Shown here: positions 6,550 through 7,741 of the stretch, one piece after another
How the letters are laid out: each line of letters begins with the position of its first letter
Numbering within the stretch: position 1 is the stretch's first letter
Assembly: GCA_011371515.1 (NCBI GenBank)
Contig: DRQE01000173.1
Location: forward strand, 1-7,741
Direction: 5' to 3'
Source of the DNA: Deltaproteobacteria bacterium
GTDB taxonomy: Bacteria > Desulfobacterota > GWC2-55-46 > DRQE01
Length of the DNA stretch: 7,741 bases
Made by a program: the position numbers and the translations under genes
The notes under the pieces: generated by a model
Seen by the model: the letters and a program-made list of their open reading frames with translations, nothing else
Databases searched by the model: none
What the model was told of the DNA's origin: nothing

Positions 6550-7741
6550 ATGAACAAACCCGATTACAAAAAAATATTCGTAGAAGAGGTAAGAGACCGT
6601 CTTGCCCGCATAGAGAAAGAGCTCGTAAACCTTGAGAAGACCCCCTTTGACGGGAAGGTACAGGAAAGCCTCTTCAGGCATTACCACTCCATAAAGGGCA
6701 TGTGTGCCTCCATGGGGTATAAGAAGATGATGCGCTTTGCCCATGCACAGGAAGGGCTTCTTACAGCCATAAGAGAAAAAAGGCTGCGCCCATCGGAAGA
6801 GATAATAACTATACTCTTCAGTGCCATGGATGTGCTGAAAGAGATGACAGACCGTATAGAACAGGGGCTCTCCATAGACGATATCGACACTACACCCATA
6901 GTAACCACACTGGAGAATGCCCTTAAAGGTACTATATCGGAGTCCCCTGCCACCTCCACTGCTCTTTCAACACAGCATTTAAAACCACACTCCACCATAA
7001 AGGTCGAGGGCTGGGTGTTCGACGAGCTTCTGAGACTTACCGCAGGGCTTATAACGGTGTTTTCAGAGCTCAAAGACTTAAGTGCCACACCAGATCCCTT
7101 CAGATTCAGAAACACACTCTACAGGTTCGAAAAAAACCTTAAAGAGCTCAACAGCCACATCCTTTCGGCAAGACTTGTTCCCTTAAGCCTTATAACCGAT
7201 GGGCTTCCACGGGTTGTAAGAGACCTCTCGCGTCAGATGAAGAAAAAGGCAGAGATTACAGTGGAAGGGGCAGAAATAAGGCTCGATAAATCCATACTGG
7301 AAGCCCTCTCGGATACACTGGTGCACATAATAAGGAATGCCTTAGACCATGGTATAGAACCACCACAGGAGAGGGTCAACACAGGAAAGCCAGAAACAGG
7401 GCGTATAACCATACGGGCCATGGATAGAAAGGATACAGTCCTTATAGAGGTGATAGACGATGGCAGGGGTATAGACAGAGAGCGCCTCATAAACAAGGCA
7501 ATAGAAAGTGGGGTCAAAAGGGAGAGAATAGACAGGATGAGTGACGAGGAGATACTGCTCCTTGTCTGCACCCCCGGGCTATCTCTAAAGGAAGAGGCCA
7601 CCGAGGTCTCGGGCAGAGGTGTTGGTATGGATGCCGTAAGGGACAGGATCCTCTCCATAGGTGGCAGACTCTCCATAAGCTCATCAGCTGGGAGGGGTAC
7701 ATCGATAATTATGGAGCTCCCCCGTATGGCATCTATAATGC
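6550..7741 (+). CDS. cheA: Chemotaxis-type histidine kinase CheA, 3' end beyond window
   Basis: CheA autophosphorylates under receptor control and passes phosphate to response regulators. The frame runs open from ATG 6550 to the window edge (397 codons seen). An HPt (P1) domain (about 1-112) has the phosphate-accepting His46 in HSIKG (46-50). About 35 low-conservation residues follow instead of a P2 domain, then the P3 dimerisation helices (about 150-207) and ARLVPL (207-212). The P4 ATPase has an N box HIIRNALDHGIE (259-270, Asn263), G1 box DDGRGID (303-309) and G2 box SGRGVGMDAV (354-363), so nucleotide binding looks intact. The F box reads CTPGLSL (340-346) where FxPGFST is usual, and the P4/P5 junction reads LPRMASI instead of LPLTLAI. 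P5, expected next, is outside the window. The start lies one base after the cheW stop with no good ribosome site (GGAG is 13 bases away), which suggests coupling. Confidence 0.93.
   Translation, partial: MNKPDYKKIFVEEVRDRLARIEKELVNLEKTPFDGKVQESLFRHYHSIKGMCASMGYKKMMRFAHAQEGLLTAIREKRLRPSEEIITILFSAMDVLKEMTDRIEQGLSIDDIDTTPIVTTLENALKGTISESPATSTALSTQHLKPHSTIKVEGWVFDELLRLTAGLITVFSELKDLSATPDPFRFRNTLYRFEKNLKELNSHILSARLVPLSLITDGLPRVVRDLSRQMKKKAEITVEGAEIRLDKSILEALSDTLVHIIRNALDHGIEPPQERVNTGKPETGRITIRAMDRKDTVLIEVIDDGRGIDRERLINKAIESGVKRERIDRMSDEEILLLVCTPGLSLKEEATEVSGRGVGMDAVRDRILSIGGRLSISSSAGRGTSIIMELPRMASIM

Overview
The window reads as one unbroken plus-strand gene run from a bacterium of intermediate GC content. 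AUA is by far the preferred isoleucine codon and AGA/AGG arginine is common. An envelope-sugar gene (galU), an ATP-dependent LonA protease, thiamine-phosphate kinase and a membrane chemoreceptor cluster together indicate a motile or surface-sensing, Gram-negative-type bacterium. The codon style and gene mix would fit Nitrospirota-like or deltaproteobacterium-like thermophile relatives. That placement is a guess from style only; no taxonomic marker is present.

Layout: a 75-base leader (1-75) carries a near-consensus housekeeping promoter. It is followed by galU (76-933), hsp20 (940-1386), lon (1401-3848), thiL (3855-4859), a chemoreceptor gene (4871-6133), cheW (6135-6548) and the first 397 codons of cheA (6550 to the window end). 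Gaps between genes are 6, 14, 6, 11, 1 and 1 bases. There is no room for a terminator, and I found no convincing internal promoter, so the simplest reading is a single operon that continues past the right edge.

The genes form two functional blocks. The first is housekeeping and stress: UDP-glucose synthesis, a small heat-shock protein that holds unfolding proteins, the Lon protease that degrades them, and the last step of thiamine diphosphate synthesis. The second is a compact chemosensory core: a two-helix membrane receptor with almost no extracellular part, a minimal CheW, and a CheA without the P2 (CheY/CheB docking) domain.

The most interesting signal is in that second block. The receptor hairpin tip, the CheW NLRG-like motif, and the CheA F-box and P4/P5 junction all depart from otherwise very conserved sequences, while catalytic residues and overall folds are kept. 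This suggests a self-contained signalling array whose parts have diverged together, possibly insulated from any standard chemotaxis array in the same cell and possibly serving a non-flagellar output. A second point of note is that the galU promoter places the predicted transcription start on or next to the A of the galU ATG, implying a leaderless mRNA.
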